Shown: positions 7,569-17,547, counted from the stretch's first letter. The stretch: 64,000 bases of DNA from Marinirhabdus gelatinilytica (GCF_003353425.1 NZ_QRAO01000001.1:1116001-1180000); one strand, 5' to 3'. Numbers and translations are program-made. Notes: generated by a model from the letters alone, not told the origin.

Positions 7569-8494
7569 AATTTAGGCTTTAAAATAAGTTTGTAATTGTT
7601 GAGCACAGTAACTTTTATGCTCCGGTTCTTACGACGAAGCACTTTAGTCACACCACCCACTTGGGGTACGCTGGGAATATTGATATCTTGAATAATGTCA
7701 TCTAAAACTTCACTGCTGACTTCTTCCCGAAAACTGTTTTCTACATAAATTCCTTCACTGCCATCTTGAAGATCGAAAGCTTTTAATCTGGTGGGATGAT
7801 GCGTTATATTTTCTATTTCAATGAGTGCACGATTGGGCTGGAATTTTATAAAACCGAAAATGGGGGTGTTTTTAGAAATTACTTTGCCATTGATAGTGGC
7901 TGTATTCATCAACCGCATTCGTAATCGGGAATTTACCTTGACGACTTGGTCGCCATCAACAACCGCCAATATTTCAGAATCTGTATTTGCGTTTATTAAG
8001 ACATCGTTTTTATCTGGAGCTGAAGCGAAAAACAATTGGTGCTCTAATCCCAATTCTTTAGCTTCAATTTTAAGTTCCGCAAGTATTTCAGTAGAGTCTA
8101 TTTCCGAAGTATTCTTTGCCACAATTTTTCGCGCACCTATATTTTGGTAGGTTCTACTTGAGTATTGAATTCTTCCGGCATCGTAAATACTATCCACAAT
8201 GCGTTCTTTTTCTTTTTCGGGAAGGTCAGGGTCGTAGAATCCCAGAGAGTCAATCAACTTTTCGTCGTAAATGCTGGGTGCGTTGGTCTCTCGCACTTCT
8301 TTTAAATCGTTGATGGCTTCCAATTTTGATTCATATTCCTTTTGTTCCTGGCCCAGTTTGGGCACCAAGGTCTGTTTTAGATTTTCGTTTTTAGTTTCAT
8401 CATTGCCCATCATTGATACTGCGTATGCGATAATGAATATCACAACCACCGCCAGTACTGATGCGAATACTATTTTATTCTTCTCAATTTTCAT
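7565..8494 (-). CDS. traM: Conjugative transposon protein TraM
   Basis: A 309-residue protein with one N-terminal membrane helix (about 9-28) followed by a charged, coiled-coil-prone linker (about 35-130) and a C-terminal beta domain (about 150-309). This is the layout of the VirB10-like TraM that spans the periplasm of Bacteroidetes type IV secretion systems. The C-terminal part contains VLINANTDSEILAVVDGDQV and ENSFREEVSSEV, typical of the TraM C-terminal domain. It overlaps traN by 4 bases and the upstream traK by 11 bases, so the genes are tightly coupled. Confidence 0.88.
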   Translation of the reverse strand: MKIEKNKIVFASVLAVVVIFIIAYAVSMMGNDETKNENLKQTLVPKLGQEQKEYESKLEAINDLKEVRETNAPSIYDEKLIDSLGFYDPDLPEKEKERIVDSIYDAGRIQYSSRTYQNIGARKIVAKNTSEIDSTEILAELKIEAKELGLEHQLFFASAPDKNDVLINANTDSEILAVVDGDQVVKVNSRLRMRLMNTATINGKVISKNTPIFGFIKFQPNRALIEIENITHHPTRLKAFDLQDGSEGIYVENSFREEVSSEVLDDIIQDINIPSVPQVGGVTKVLRRKNRSIKVTVLNNYKLILKPKL

Positions 8495-9098
8495 CGTTTA
8501 ATTTTTTAAGAGTGTTTTCAAAATAATCTGTGATTAAAAGACCGTGGGGATTGTTAGGAAAATTTCGATTTACGGTAATCAGTTTCCCTGTGGAAACCAG
8601 CTCGTAGGTGTCGATAATAGAACCACGGTTAATTTCAAAAACTGTTACGGTTCTAAAGGCATAAACCCCGTCTTGTTCTTCGATTTGAGAATCGATGCTC
8701 AATACTTTTTGGACCAAGGAATATTGTAGTAGCCGATTGTAAACACCGTCTGCTTTCTTTTGGCGATATAAGTTATCCACCGAACTATTGCCCAACCAAA
8801 GTGCCTTTTTCAAATTGCTTTCATAATTACTCGCATCGATATTGTAGAAATAAGTGTGGAATAATTCCAAATGTGCGAGCGCTTCGACCCTAAAGTTTTC
8901 TTTCTGGGCAATGAGCTTGAGTGGGATAATAGAACCATCGGTATTGATGGCAAATGCACTGTTCATTGCCTTGTTATTAATGTTTACCGTCATCCAAATC
9001 GCAAACACACTACAAAGTGTCGAACCAATGACAACAGCAAGCACGATAAAGCGATTGAGTTTGAGTACTGAATAGATATTTTTATACGGTGTTTTCAT
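8484..9098 (-). CDS. traK: Conjugative transposon protein TraK
   Basis: A 204-residue protein with an N-terminal membrane helix at about 15-37 and an NTF2-like periplasmic domain behind it, the VirB8-like architecture of Bacteroidetes TraK. The segments LAHLELFHTYFYNID and RLLQYSLVQKVLSID are typical of the family. VirB8-like proteins nucleate channel assembly at the inner membrane. It overlaps traJ by 4 bases upstream and traM by 11 bases downstream. Confidence 0.88.
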   Translation of the reverse strand: MKTPYKNIYSVLKLNRFIVLAVVIGSTLCSVFAIWMTVNINNKAMNSAFAINTDGSIIPLKLIAQKENFRVEALAHLELFHTYFYNIDASNYESNLKKALWLGNSSVDNLYRQKKADGVYNRLLQYSLVQKVLSIDSQIEEQDGVYAFRTVTVFEINRGSIIDTYELVSTGKLITVNRNFPNNPHGLLITDYFENTLKKLNDEN

Positions 9099-9937
9099 TG
9101 TGTAAATAGTCTTAGGGTAAATGATGTAGCCCGTTTATAAAGTTTGAATTTCAGGAATACAATAAAGCCTACAGAACCAAGCTCTACCACGGGAGCGAAG
9201 AACCCTTGCCCTGTATCGGTGCCGAAAAGGTTGACCCAGAAATTGGTGTTGATTTCGGTATAAATAGCATTGATAAAGATATTGACCAGGAAGAATGCCG
9301 GAACGAGCATATAAACCGCAGCATACAATCTGAAAAAATTATAGGCCATAGAGCGAAATTTCTCAAATACTGCCAAGCTAATAACCAATGGAAAGAAAGT
9401 CTGCATTATGCCCAACAGAAAAAAGCGCTCGGCCAAGAATAGTGGATAAATGAACAAATCCAAAATCCAGAGAAAAAGACTTATCAAAAAGGCAAATATT
9501 TTAAAACCATATAGTGGTGTAACTAAAGCTTCATAGAGCAATGCCATTGCCTTTCTGGCGGCTTCCAATGCGCTCACATCTTCTTCAATAGGAATGTCCT
9601 GCATTTGAAGCGGAAGGAGCGCAGGAGCCGTGTTACGGTATTCACTTTCAATTGAAACGAGAATTCCGTCAAAAAAGCCGAGTATTTGAGTTGAGAAAAT
9701 GACCAGAAGAACTACTGCAAAATTTTTAGCCAGCTCCCCTGGACTCAATCCCCACGTATAACCGTCCCTATCTGCTATGCCCTCATTGTACTTTTTAAGG
9801 ATATTGACCAGAAAGAACAATACGGCAAGCGTTTTCATCCCTGCAATGGTATATTGCGAGAAGTCGCTGGCCTGTATTGTCTGAAACACTGTGTCAATGT
9901 ATTCCAGCCCTATCCCTAAAGCTATGGCGGCGGTCAT
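9095..9937 (-). CDS. traJ: Conjugative transposon protein TraJ (multi-spanning inner-membrane protein)
   Basis: A 280-residue hydrophobic protein with about six to seven membrane helices, corresponding to the VirB6-like TraJ of Bacteroidetes transfer systems. It lies between TraI and TraK, the usual order. The segment GFFDGILVSIESEYRN and the late VELGSVGFIVFLKFKLYKRA are in line with the family. Somewhat shorter than CTnDOT TraJ, but all helices appear present. It starts 2 bases after traI ends. Confidence 0.85.
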   Translation of the reverse strand: MTAAIALGIGLEYIDTVFQTIQASDFSQYTIAGMKTLAVLFFLVNILKKYNEGIADRDGYTWGLSPGELAKNFAVVLLVIFSTQILGFFDGILVSIESEYRNTAPALLPLQMQDIPIEEDVSALEAARKAMALLYEALVTPLYGFKIFAFLISLFLWILDLFIYPLFLAERFFLLGIMQTFFPLVISLAVFEKFRSMAYNFFRLYAAVYMLVPAFFLVNIFINAIYTEINTNFWVNLFGTDTGQGFFAPVVELGSVGFIVFLKFKLYKRATSFTLRLFTQ

Positions 9938-9939
9938 AA

Positions 9940-10560
9940 TTAATAGCTGGTTTCGCGGTTATTTACTTTGTCCTGCATTTTTCTGAAGGAAATGATATCC
10001 CGATAGCGCTTTGTTTTTAGCATCACATCGGCCACCATTTCAGTAGACTGCATTTCCTTTTCCTTGAGAACTTCCGCACGTTCGGCATCAGTCATTTTTA
10101 GGTAATCACTCGATAAGATTTCATCAATAAAATCTACAGTGTCCAAAGAGTTTTGTACAATGGCATCGAATGATTCCACGACTCGGCTGACTTCGTCTGG
10201 TTTGATGTAGGGCGAATTCAAAATGTCCTGTAAGTCATTTTGCATTACGTCTATAAGGCGTTGGTTGTTTTGCCCAATTTCCTGCACAGCCTTAAGCTGC
10301 CGTACTACACTGGAAACCTTCTCGATGCTTTCCTTTGCATCTTTCAGAAACTTTACAGATTTGACTAATTGGCTCGTCTGTTTTGCAGATTCCAATAGCG
10401 ATTTTACCAAGCTGATAAAATTGGTGTTGTCATAGACAGGCATCCCTTGGCACGTAGCACGTGCAGGCAATAAAAAAATTATTGCAGTTGTGATAATTAA
10501 GATTTTTGTTTTACTCATTGTAAAACATTTTTTTAGGTATTCGTGAATCTTCGATTTCAT
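9940..10560 (-). CDS. traI: Conjugative transposon TraI-like exported helical protein
   Basis: A 206-residue protein with a signal peptide preceded by a charged start (hydrophobic core about 19-35, cleavage after ARATCQ). The mature part is almost entirely helical and coiled-coil-prone (KSLLESAKQTSQLVKSVKFL and similar), as in VirB5-like or DUF4141-type TraI proteins. An alternative start at codon 15 (ATG at 10518) would give a more usual signal peptide. It lies between the TraG ATPase and TraJ, the canonical place. Symbol assignment is by position. Confidence 0.75.
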   Translation of the reverse strand: MKSKIHEYLKKCFTMSKTKILIITTAIIFLLPARATCQGMPVYDNTNFISLVKSLLESAKQTSQLVKSVKFLKDAKESIEKVSSVVRQLKAVQEIGQNNQRLIDVMQNDLQDILNSPYIKPDEVSRVVESFDAIVQNSLDTVDFIDEILSSDYLKMTDAERAEVLKEKEMQSTEMVADVMLKTKRYRDIISFRKMQDKVNNRETSY

Positions 10561-10565
10561 ATTAT

Positions 10566-12968
10566 TTAATTTTTAGATGAATATTCAGTGATTGCTTTTT
10601 CCATATTTTGATGCTTTTCGTAAAGCCTCATTATTTCCTCATTTTCCTGTCCGTCTGTGAGGTAAGCTGCGAAGACTTCCTTCGGAACTTCCAAACGAAA
10701 AATGTTGCTTTCTTTGCCAATCTTGATGAACATTTCGGTGTACTTGCGTGGTCCGGAAAGGTTGTTTTTGATAGATTTTAATTGGTTTAGGTCGTGGCTT
10801 GATAGGTTGAGCCTTTTGACCAGTTCCGTATATCCTTTTTCATTATTCAGGCTATATATTACTTGTGTGTTTTCAAGTATGCTTGCTGAAGTGGAATTGT
10901 TGGGCAGTTGGTTTATCGACTGAAGGATAATACCAATGGCACCGTTTTGCTTTCGAATTGCTTGATAATAAAATTCTACACTTTCCAGTACGTTCTCAAA
11001 CTTCAATTGCTTGGCAAACTCATCAAAAAGGATGATTCCTTTTTCAGCACGGTTTTTCCAAATCGTTCTTTGGATGGCAGATTTGATTAGTTTCAGCATA
11101 ACAGACAAAATTTCTTTATTGTCCTTTACTTCATCCAGTTCAAAAACTATCAACCGTTTATCTTCAATTTTATAGGTTTGGTCTTCGCTCACTTCAAAAA
11201 GGAAGCTATATAGACCATCGCCGACATACTCTGACATTATGTGTAAAAAGTTTGTAATATTGAAGTAGTCGGGATGGATTTTAAGTTGCTTTAAAAGGCT
11301 TCCTTGGTTACTTTCAATAAAATGATAGAAACTATCTAAGGAATGATTCTCGGGAGTATTTTTATAATAGTATCGAAGAATCTTTTTAATGGAAACCGAT
11401 TGTGCCTTGGTTACTTTTAAATCTGATGCGAATAACTCAAAGAGAAACACAGATAAATCTTCTAAACGCTCTGGTGTCAAGTCGTTTGTGTCACTAATAT
11501 AAAAAGGATTGATGCCCAAATTCTTTCCACTTTCATATCTTAGAACGGTGTACTTTCTGGAATAGAGTTTGGCAAACTTAGTGTACGAGCCGCCTAAATC
11601 AATGATGACCAGTCGGACACCACTTTCAAAATACTGACGTAGAATATTATTTGCCAAGAACGATTTTCCCTCGCCCGTTGGGGCGAAAATGGCAAAATTT
11701 CGAGCTTTGATGCGTTTTTTTCGTTCATCCCAAACATCTTTAAGAACGGGAATATTATGCTCACGGTCATTAAAGATGATTCCGGTAGCATCACTTTTGT
11801 AGTTGGTGTTATTGATGAACAGGCAGAGTGCGTGTTTTAAATCGGTTACGTATAAGTCTGAATTAGAGAAGTTGGATGAAAAACAGCAATAGCTGTTCAG
11901 TATATAATTCTTCCGTTCTTCGCCTCTTGGGTAATATGGGATGATATCCAGTTCCTTAAATTCGGTTTTTATCTTAGAGCCTATTTTCCCTAATTCACTG
12001 ACATCCTTAGACCAAAACACAATATTCAAATGCCCACGGATAATTCGTGCGTTGTCATCGGCATTGATTTGGTCAAGGATGTGCTGGATTTTTCCCAGTA
12101 CTACTTTGTTCTGTGAGCCAAAATTGGAACTCTTGTTCAATTCCTCGATTTTCTTATCGAGTAACTTTCGCCACTTTTGTTTATCGTCCAGATAAAGGAT
12201 TTGATTAACAATGTGGTTCTCGTTCAAAGTCAGACCAAGGCCATCGATAAATCCCTGATGGAATACAAAATCATCTGAAGTAAACCGTTCATTAGTTTTA
12301 CTGCTCTGTACACTTTCGCCAAAACATAGCTCGCTATTAATGGCAAGGGCATCAAAGTGGTTTTCACCAATATTCATATTGGATTTTTCCAAAAGTATAT
12401 CGGTATCATAGCCTTCGTTAAATCCATTGAAATACCCAGTTGTCAGGTCTTGGATTTCTTCAGCTTTAAGCGGAACAAACTCCATCTTCCGGCTGTTATT
12501 GATAAAGGAAATAGAATCACTTACCGAACCAATAAAACTGTTTACATTATCATCGAGTTGCTGTACAATCCCTTTTGAAACTTTTCGGAATGGATTGACA
12601 TATTTTGAATTATTGAGTGCCTTGTTTTTGGTCAGGATAAAGAATAAGAAACACTTATGTTCGATATACTCACGCCCTTTAAAATACTCGTGGGTGGCTT
12701 TTTCCAAAAAGGTAGTATTGGGCAATTGTCGTGAAGAATAGGATTTCTTCAGATAAATATCCTGTTTATGGACAACCGTGCCAACAGGCAACGATTTTAA
12801 CGCCTGAAACCAAGCGCCGTGTATATCCTCAAAATCGGTTGCAGATAGCGAATAGATTTCGGGTAAATTTCCCTTAAAGCATATCACTACGTTGCCATTA
12901 TTGGCAAAAATGATATTGTCTTGAATATCTGCAATTGGGTTATATGCCGAAAGGTTAATCTTTTTCAT
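10566..12968 (-). CDS. traG: TraG family conjugation ATPase (VirB4-like)
   Basis: An 800-residue ATPase powering the type IV secretion channel. I place the start at the ATG at 12968 (protein MKKINLSAYNPI), because a longer reading to 13049 would overlap TraF by 95 bases and adds a sequence unlike the family. The Walker A motif APTGEGKSFLANN lies near residue 425. A Walker B-like GIILFDEFAK follows at about 665, and downstream AIGIILQSINQLP resembles the family's sensor segment. It overlaps traF by 14 bases. Confidence 0.92.
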   Translation of the reverse strand: MKKINLSAYNPIADIQDNIIFANNGNVVICFKGNLPEIYSLSATDFEDIHGAWFQALKSLPVGTVVHKQDIYLKKSYSSRQLPNTTFLEKATHEYFKGREYIEHKCFLFFILTKNKALNNSKYVNPFRKVSKGIVQQLDDNVNSFIGSVSDSISFINNSRKMEFVPLKAEEIQDLTTGYFNGFNEGYDTDILLEKSNMNIGENHFDALAINSELCFGESVQSSKTNERFTSDDFVFHQGFIDGLGLTLNENHIVNQILYLDDKQKWRKLLDKKIEELNKSSNFGSQNKVVLGKIQHILDQINADDNARIIRGHLNIVFWSKDVSELGKIGSKIKTEFKELDIIPYYPRGEERKNYILNSYCCFSSNFSNSDLYVTDLKHALCLFINNTNYKSDATGIIFNDREHNIPVLKDVWDERKKRIKARNFAIFAPTGEGKSFLANNILRQYFESGVRLVIIDLGGSYTKFAKLYSRKYTVLRYESGKNLGINPFYISDTNDLTPERLEDLSVFLFELFASDLKVTKAQSVSIKKILRYYYKNTPENHSLDSFYHFIESNQGSLLKQLKIHPDYFNITNFLHIMSEYVGDGLYSFLFEVSEDQTYKIEDKRLIVFELDEVKDNKEILSVMLKLIKSAIQRTIWKNRAEKGIILFDEFAKQLKFENVLESVEFYYQAIRKQNGAIGIILQSINQLPNNSTSASILENTQVIYSLNNEKGYTELVKRLNLSSHDLNQLKSIKNNLSGPRKYTEMFIKIGKESNIFRLEVPKEVFAAYLTDGQENEEIMRLYEKHQNMEKAITEYSSKN

Positions 12969-13239
12969 AATCGAACCCTGAGTTTCTTTTGTTACTAATG
13001 ATTTGTGGAAAAACCTTGGCGGTCTGGAATAGCTGTGGGTTGTTCGCAATTCTTGTTAGAGCGATATACAATCCTGAATTAAACACCATCACACCTATAA
13101 TAATCCCAAAGCTGAAAGAGAAGATGATGACCAAGAGCGATGCTATAATTGAAATCATCATCAAGGCAAACAGCGAAATGGGCAGCCCGAAAATGACCGC
13201 CCTTTTTCTGATGTTTTTATAGACCTCGAACCGTTTCAT
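12955..13239 (-). CDS. traF: Conjugative transposon protein TraF (DUF4133)
   Basis: A 94-residue membrane protein with two central hydrophobic helices (about 17-60), the VirB3-like protein of Bacteroidetes transfer systems. It starts with the charged KRFEVYKNIRKRAVIFGLP typical of DUF4133. It lies between the pilin-like TraE and the TraG ATPase, the standard VirB2-VirB3-VirB4 order. It overlaps the TraE stop by one base and the TraG start by 14 bases. Confidence 0.9.
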   Translation of the reverse strand: MKRFEVYKNIRKRAVIFGLPISLFALMMISIIASLLVIIFSFSFGIIIGVMVFNSGLYIALTRIANNPQLFQTAKVFPQIISNKRNSGFDYEKD

Positions 13240-13526
13240 TATACTACGATTGAGATTAGGTACGTAAAGATTCCCACGACTGCACCTGCGATAAGTACGA
13301 ATACAAGCACTCTAGTAATCCCTTTTTTGAGGTCCGCATTCTCGCCGAAGAAATGCCCGGCATTAAATAAGAAACCAACAAGGAAGATAACCCCAAGCAA
13401 AATGGGGAAGATGGCCCGGATAGTATCTCCAATGTCGTTTACCGAATCTTCAATACCCCCAAGTTGTGCAAAGGCTGGAGCCGAAATCAATGAGAGTGCC
13501 AATAATAGAAGCAATGATTTTTTCAT
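13239..13526 (-). CDS. traE: Conjugative transposon protein TraE (DUF4134, VirB2-like pilin)
   Basis: A 95-residue protein with a signal peptide (1-20, cleavage after APAFA) and two further hydrophobic helices (about 38-58 and 72-93). This is the VirB2-like pilin architecture of DUF4134. The conserved GHFFGENADLKKGI loop between the helices is recognisable. It is the first gene of the minus-strand transfer operon that runs to 6363, so the operon promoter should lie in the 189-base gap to the divergent amidase gene. Confidence 0.9.
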   Translation of the reverse strand: MKKSLLLLLALSLISAPAFAQLGGIEDSVNDIGDTIRAIFPILLGVIFLVGFLFNAGHFFGENADLKKGITRVLVFVLIAGAVVGIFTYLISIVV

Positions 13527-13715
13527 AATGTTTGTTTTAATGCCCTTATAATGTTGATTGTGAAGGCAGTGTATGAATAAACTTTGCGAAATCTATTAGG
13601 AAAAGAAGCTGAGAGTAGAAAATCTCCAAACTTTAACTTGAAATGTTGTTAAACTTTGTAAAATTCTTAGGGAAATGACTAATTCGTTGAAAATTGTGTA
13701 GCAAAAGAAAAAATT

Positions 13716-14351
13716 ATGGTTCGATTAGTCACTTTGATAGCCTTTACATTTTGGCTTATGCCGAATTTAGGTTTTGGTCAATCACATAAGAATGGCAAAA
13801 CGATCATTATAATAGATCCTGGCCACGGCGGAAGTGATTCGGGTGCCGTTGGTGTTAATGAAATTCGTGAAAAGGATAAAGTGCTCAACGTTTCAAAGGA
13901 AATTATAAGTTTGAATGAAAGTCTATTTGGAAATACTTATGATATCTACCTCACAAGATATGAGGACACTTTGATTTCCTTAAAAGATAGGGCAGCATTG
14001 GCGAAGAAGTTTAATGCCGACTTATTTGTTTCTCTGCACTGCAATCATTCCATCAACTCAAATGCAAAGGGTGTAGAAGTGTTTGTGCCAAAACAAGGGA
14101 AATATATTCGGGAATCCATTCAAATGGCATATCAACTTCAAAAGGGACTAAAGGAAAATATTGGTTTCAAGAGTAGGGGTGTAAAGTTTGCCAACTTTCA
14201 AGTGTTACGTGAATCAGTAGGTTATTGTCCTACTGTATTGATAGAATTGGGTTTCCTGTCTAATAGCAATGAAGCGCTACACCTTACTGAGGAGGAAAAT
14301 GTATTGGCTATTGCGTTGTCTATTTTAAGTAGTTTTCAAATTAAAAAATGA
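13716..14351 (+). CDS. N-acetylmuramoyl-L-alanine amidase (Amidase_3) of the transfer region
   Basis: A 211-residue exported enzyme with a signal peptide (1-21, cleavage near LGFGQ). The zinc-amidase motifs are in order: IIIDPGHGGSDSGA with the first histidine, then an ENE-equivalent at about 50-55, the VSLHCNHS motif with the second and third zinc-site residues, and VLIELGFLSN with the catalytic glutamate near the end. The length is that of the AmiC-type catalytic domain alone. Divergent from the tra operon. It probably opens the cell wall locally for the mating channel, a role inferred from context. Confidence 0.85.
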   Translation: MVRLVTLIAFTFWLMPNLGFGQSHKNGKTIIIIDPGHGGSDSGAVGVNEIREKDKVLNVSKEIISLNESLFGNTYDIYLTRYEDTLISLKDRAALAKKFNADLFVSLHCNHSINSNAKGVEVFVPKQGKYIRESIQMAYQLQKGLKENIGFKSRGVKFANFQVLRESVGYCPTVLIELGFLSNSNEALHLTEEENVLAIALSILSSFQIKK

Positions 14352-14355
14352 GGTT

Positions 14356-14460
14356 ATGAGAGAGCTGTTCAAAGAGGTTTTTCAAAGTTTAAAAGAAGTT
14401 ATTTTCAAAATATTTTTTGAATTTAAAAATAGTATCACTGGTTTTAAGAAACCAAGATGA
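14356..14460 (+). CDS. Possible 34-residue small protein after the amidase
   Basis: An ATG 5 bases after the amidase stop opens a short frame rich in Phe, Lys and Glu (starting MRELFKEVFQSLKEV). It could fold as one amphipathic helix. The spacing fits co-translation with the amidase. A short imperfect hairpin (GGTTT ... AAACC) lies near its end. No known family; it may be chance. Confidence 0.35.
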   Translation: MRELFKEVFQSLKEVIFKIFFEFKNSITGFKKPR

Positions 14461-14514
14461 AGCCTTAGCTAACCGCAGAAAAAAATACTATTAATATTTT
14501 TTGAATTCTTTTTT

Positions 14515-17295
14515 TTATTCCTTTAAAAACTGTCTAAGAACATACTGTAAAATGCCCCCTTGTTTGATGTATTCCACCTCGATCTCCGAATCCAATCTGG
14601 TTAGTGCTTTAAATGTAATTTCTGAACCGTCTTCTTTTCGAGCAGTTACATTTAATTCTTTACCTGGTTTAAGACCAGTTTCTATTCCGGTAATGGATAT
14701 AGTTTCGTGTCCAGATAATCCCAAAGAATTAGCATTTTCCCCTTTTTTGAATTTCAGAGGTAAAACACCCATTCCAACCAAATTAGATCGATGGATACGT
14801 TCGTAGGAACTAGCGATGACCGCTTTTATACCCAATAAACTTGCGCCTTTCGCCGCCCAGTCACGCGAAGAACCGGAACCGTATTCACTCCCGGCCAGTA
14901 CAATCAAGGGAGTATCGTTTTCCATATATTTCATAGCGGCATCATACACACTCATTTCCTTATTTTCGGGAAAATAGGTAGTAAAACCACCTTGTTTTGA
15001 CACAATTTCATTCTTGATAAACACATTGGCAAAAGTGCCACGCATCATTACTTCGTGATTACCTCTTCTGGAGCCGTATGAATTGAACATCGCTCTTTCT
15101 ATACCCTTGGATTTTAGATATTGTCCGGCGGGGCTCTCTTCTGAAAATGAGCCTGCGGGGGAAATATGATCTGTCGTGACGGAGTCGCCTAACTTAATCA
15201 GCACTCTTGCACCTTTAATGTTTTGTAATGGTTCAGGGGTTTCACTAATATCTTTGAAGAATGGAATTTCCTTTATGTAAGTGGAATCATCTTTCCATTC
15301 ATAGTTTAAACCCGTAGGTGCAGGCAGGTTTTTCCATTGTTCTTCCCCGTCGAAAATCACAGCATACTCTTGAGCATAATCTTCTTTGGTAGTAGAATAT
15401 TCAATTGCTTCCTGAATTTCGTGTTGAGTAGGCCAGATATCCTTTAAATAAATATCCTTACCATTCATATCTTGTGTAAGAGGCTCATCTAAGAGATTAA
15501 TATCTACTCGCCCAGCAATAGCATATGCAACTACTAACATTGGTGAAGCCAAAAAGTTCATCTGTATTTTAGGATGTATCCTTGCTTCAAAGTTTCGATT
15601 TCCACTTAAAACGGAAGCCGCAACAAGGTCGCAATCGTCGATGGCTTTTTCAATATGAGGTGGTAATGGGCCTGAATTTCCAATACACGTAGTGCATCCG
15701 TATCCTACTACGTGAAACTTCAAGGCTTCAAGGTGTTGTAACAACCCAGCTCTCTCTAAATAATTAGTTACAACTTTTGAGCCCGGTGCCAAAGAGGTTT
15801 TTACCCAAGGTTTTACATCAAGTCCTTTTTCTACCGCTTTTTTAGCAACCAAACCAGCACCAATCATTACCGAAGGGTTTGAGGTATTTGTACAGGATGT
15901 AATTGCAGCCACTACGATTGATCCATCGCTTAATGCATATTCTTGATTTCCTTTGCTGATACGGACCGATTGTAGAGGAGTTTTGTTTTCAATGTTTATT
16001 TCTACATCATCTGCTACTTTTTGGTCTCTAAATCTTTTATTGAAACGAGTGCCCGAACCGCCTTCTTCATACCAAGTGTCGCGTTCTTCCAACGGAATGT
16101 AATCACGACCGTGTACTTCTTTCAAAAGATTGCCGAATTGATTTTTCAAATCTCGTACTAGGATTTTATCCTGAGGACGTTTTGGTCCAGCGACGGAAGG
16201 TTCCAAAATAGATAAATCAACGGTGATTACATCTGAATACTCAATGTCTTCTTTGCCAGTACGCCATAAAAGATTGTTCTTACAATAATTTTCAACGAGA
16301 TCTATCTGCTCTTCTTTGCGATTTGTTTTTTCCATATACCGTACCGTTTGTACGTCTATAGGAAAGTATGTGATTGTACAGCCAAATTCTGGTGACATAT
16401 TCGCGATGGTAGCACGGTCAGGTACCGATAAATAATCTAAACCATCACCAAACACTTCCACGAAATCCCCCACAACGCCATAGTTGCGCATTTGATTAGT
16501 TATTTCAAGCACCATATCGGTAGCCGTAATACCTTCGGGTAGTTTTCCTATTAATTGTAGACCGATAACCTTGGGACTTGAAAAATAAATGGGTTGACCT
16601 AACAAAGCTGCTTCTGCTTCAATACCTCCAACACCCCAGCCTACAACTCCTATGCCGTTAACCATTGGTGTATGGGAATCGGTTCCGACCAATGTATCGG
16701 GATAAGCCCATCCATCCCTCATTACGATACCTTTCGCAAGATATTCTAGATTTACCTGATGACAAATACCCATTCCAGGGGGGACTACCGTAAAATCTTC
16801 AAAAGCGTTTTGTGCCCATTTTAACAATTCATACCGTTCACTATTCCGCTTATATTCATATTCTACATTTTTTCTATATGCATAATCAGTACCAAAAAAA
16901 TCTACTTGTACTGAATGATCTATGATTAAATCGACAGGCACTTTAGGATTGATTTTGGCACCATCCTTTCCTTTTCTAATAGCCTCAGAACGAATAGCTG
17001 CAATATCTACAACTGCGGGAACACCTGTAAAATCCTGCATTAACACACGGGCTGGTTTATAGGGGATTGAAGCATCACTCCCTTTAGGATTCCAATTAAT
17101 AAGGTTTTCTATATGTTTATCAGAGACCAAAAAGCCATCATAATTACGCAAAGCGTTTTCCAATAAAATACGAATTGAAAATGGTAGTCTTTTAACTTTT
17201 GGATATTCCTTTGCAACCTTTTCAAGGCTAATGAATTTCAGGCTTTTCCCTTGTACTTGAAACGTGCTTTCGAAAGTATTTTTGTCAATTTTCAT
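14515..17295 (-). CDS. acnA: Aconitate hydratase AcnA
   Basis: A 926-residue cytoplasmic enzyme interconverting citrate and isocitrate. The three 4Fe-4S cysteines are C468 in SCTNTSNP and C534 and C537 in GCTTCIGNSG. The C-terminal swivel domain carries GSRRGNHEVMMRG and SGSSRDWAAKG, both active-site segments. The length matches the AcnA/IRP1 type rather than the roughly 755-residue mitochondrial-type aconitase that I understand many Bacteroidetes carry, so it may be an extra, stress-resistant isozyme. AcnA in other bacteria is more oxygen-stable than AcnB. It is the last gene of a minus-strand run that begins at about 21639. Confidence 0.95.
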   Translation of the reverse strand: MKIDKNTFESTFQVQGKSLKFISLEKVAKEYPKVKRLPFSIRILLENALRNYDGFLVSDKHIENLINWNPKGSDASIPYKPARVLMQDFTGVPAVVDIAAIRSEAIRKGKDGAKINPKVPVDLIIDHSVQVDFFGTDYAYRKNVEYEYKRNSERYELLKWAQNAFEDFTVVPPGMGICHQVNLEYLAKGIVMRDGWAYPDTLVGTDSHTPMVNGIGVVGWGVGGIEAEAALLGQPIYFSSPKVIGLQLIGKLPEGITATDMVLEITNQMRNYGVVGDFVEVFGDGLDYLSVPDRATIANMSPEFGCTITYFPIDVQTVRYMEKTNRKEEQIDLVENYCKNNLLWRTGKEDIEYSDVITVDLSILEPSVAGPKRPQDKILVRDLKNQFGNLLKEVHGRDYIPLEERDTWYEEGGSGTRFNKRFRDQKVADDVEINIENKTPLQSVRISKGNQEYALSDGSIVVAAITSCTNTSNPSVMIGAGLVAKKAVEKGLDVKPWVKTSLAPGSKVVTNYLERAGLLQHLEALKFHVVGYGCTTCIGNSGPLPPHIEKAIDDCDLVAASVLSGNRNFEARIHPKIQMNFLASPMLVVAYAIAGRVDINLLDEPLTQDMNGKDIYLKDIWPTQHEIQEAIEYSTTKEDYAQEYAVIFDGEEQWKNLPAPTGLNYEWKDDSTYIKEIPFFKDISETPEPLQNIKGARVLIKLGDSVTTDHISPAGSFSEESPAGQYLKSKGIERAMFNSYGSRRGNHEVMMRGTFANVFIKNEIVSKQGGFTTYFPENKEMSVYDAAMKYMENDTPLIVLAGSEYGSGSSRDWAAKGASLLGIKAVIASSYERIHRSNLVGMGVLPLKFKKGENANSLGLSGHETISITGIETGLKPGKELNVTARKEDGSEITFKALTRLDSEIEVEYIKQGGILQYVLRQFLKE

Positions 17296-17319
17296 TTGTA
17301 GATTATTTACTTAAAAATA

Positions 17320-17547
17320 CTAAAAAGTTTCTAGTCTTCCCTTCAACCTAACTTCTATCTTTTTCTTTTTTTGTGTCAGACGTTTCATCACGTCCATAAG
17401 TTTTGGATCTTTAGACTTTTTATATTCTTCGTTTATTCCCAAAATAAGTCGTTTTGCTACACGAGATGCCGCGACACGGTCACTAGTAGTCATATTGCTC
17501 ATTTTGGCTTTTTCAAATTCTTTGGCTTCTCGCAAAATTTTTTCCAT
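17320..17547 (-). CDS. Small charged hypothetical protein
   Basis: A 75-residue, strongly basic and helical protein (KEFEKAKMSNMTTSDRVAASR ... KKKKIEVRLKGRLETF). It has no signal peptide, membrane segment or cysteine. It lies 24 bases before acnA and after a small membrane-protein frame, in the same direction, so it is likely co-transcribed. I do not recognise a family. Its tight spacing and codon usage suggest that it is real. Confidence 0.6.
   Translation of the reverse strand: MEKILREAKEFEKAKMSNMTTSDRVAASRVAKRLILGINEEYKKSKDPKLMDVMKRLTQKKKKIEVRLKGRLETF

Noticed and set aside
7821-9442. Plus-strand frames opposite traM, traK and traJ
   Set aside because: They overlap well-supported transfer genes and have no family features or start signals.
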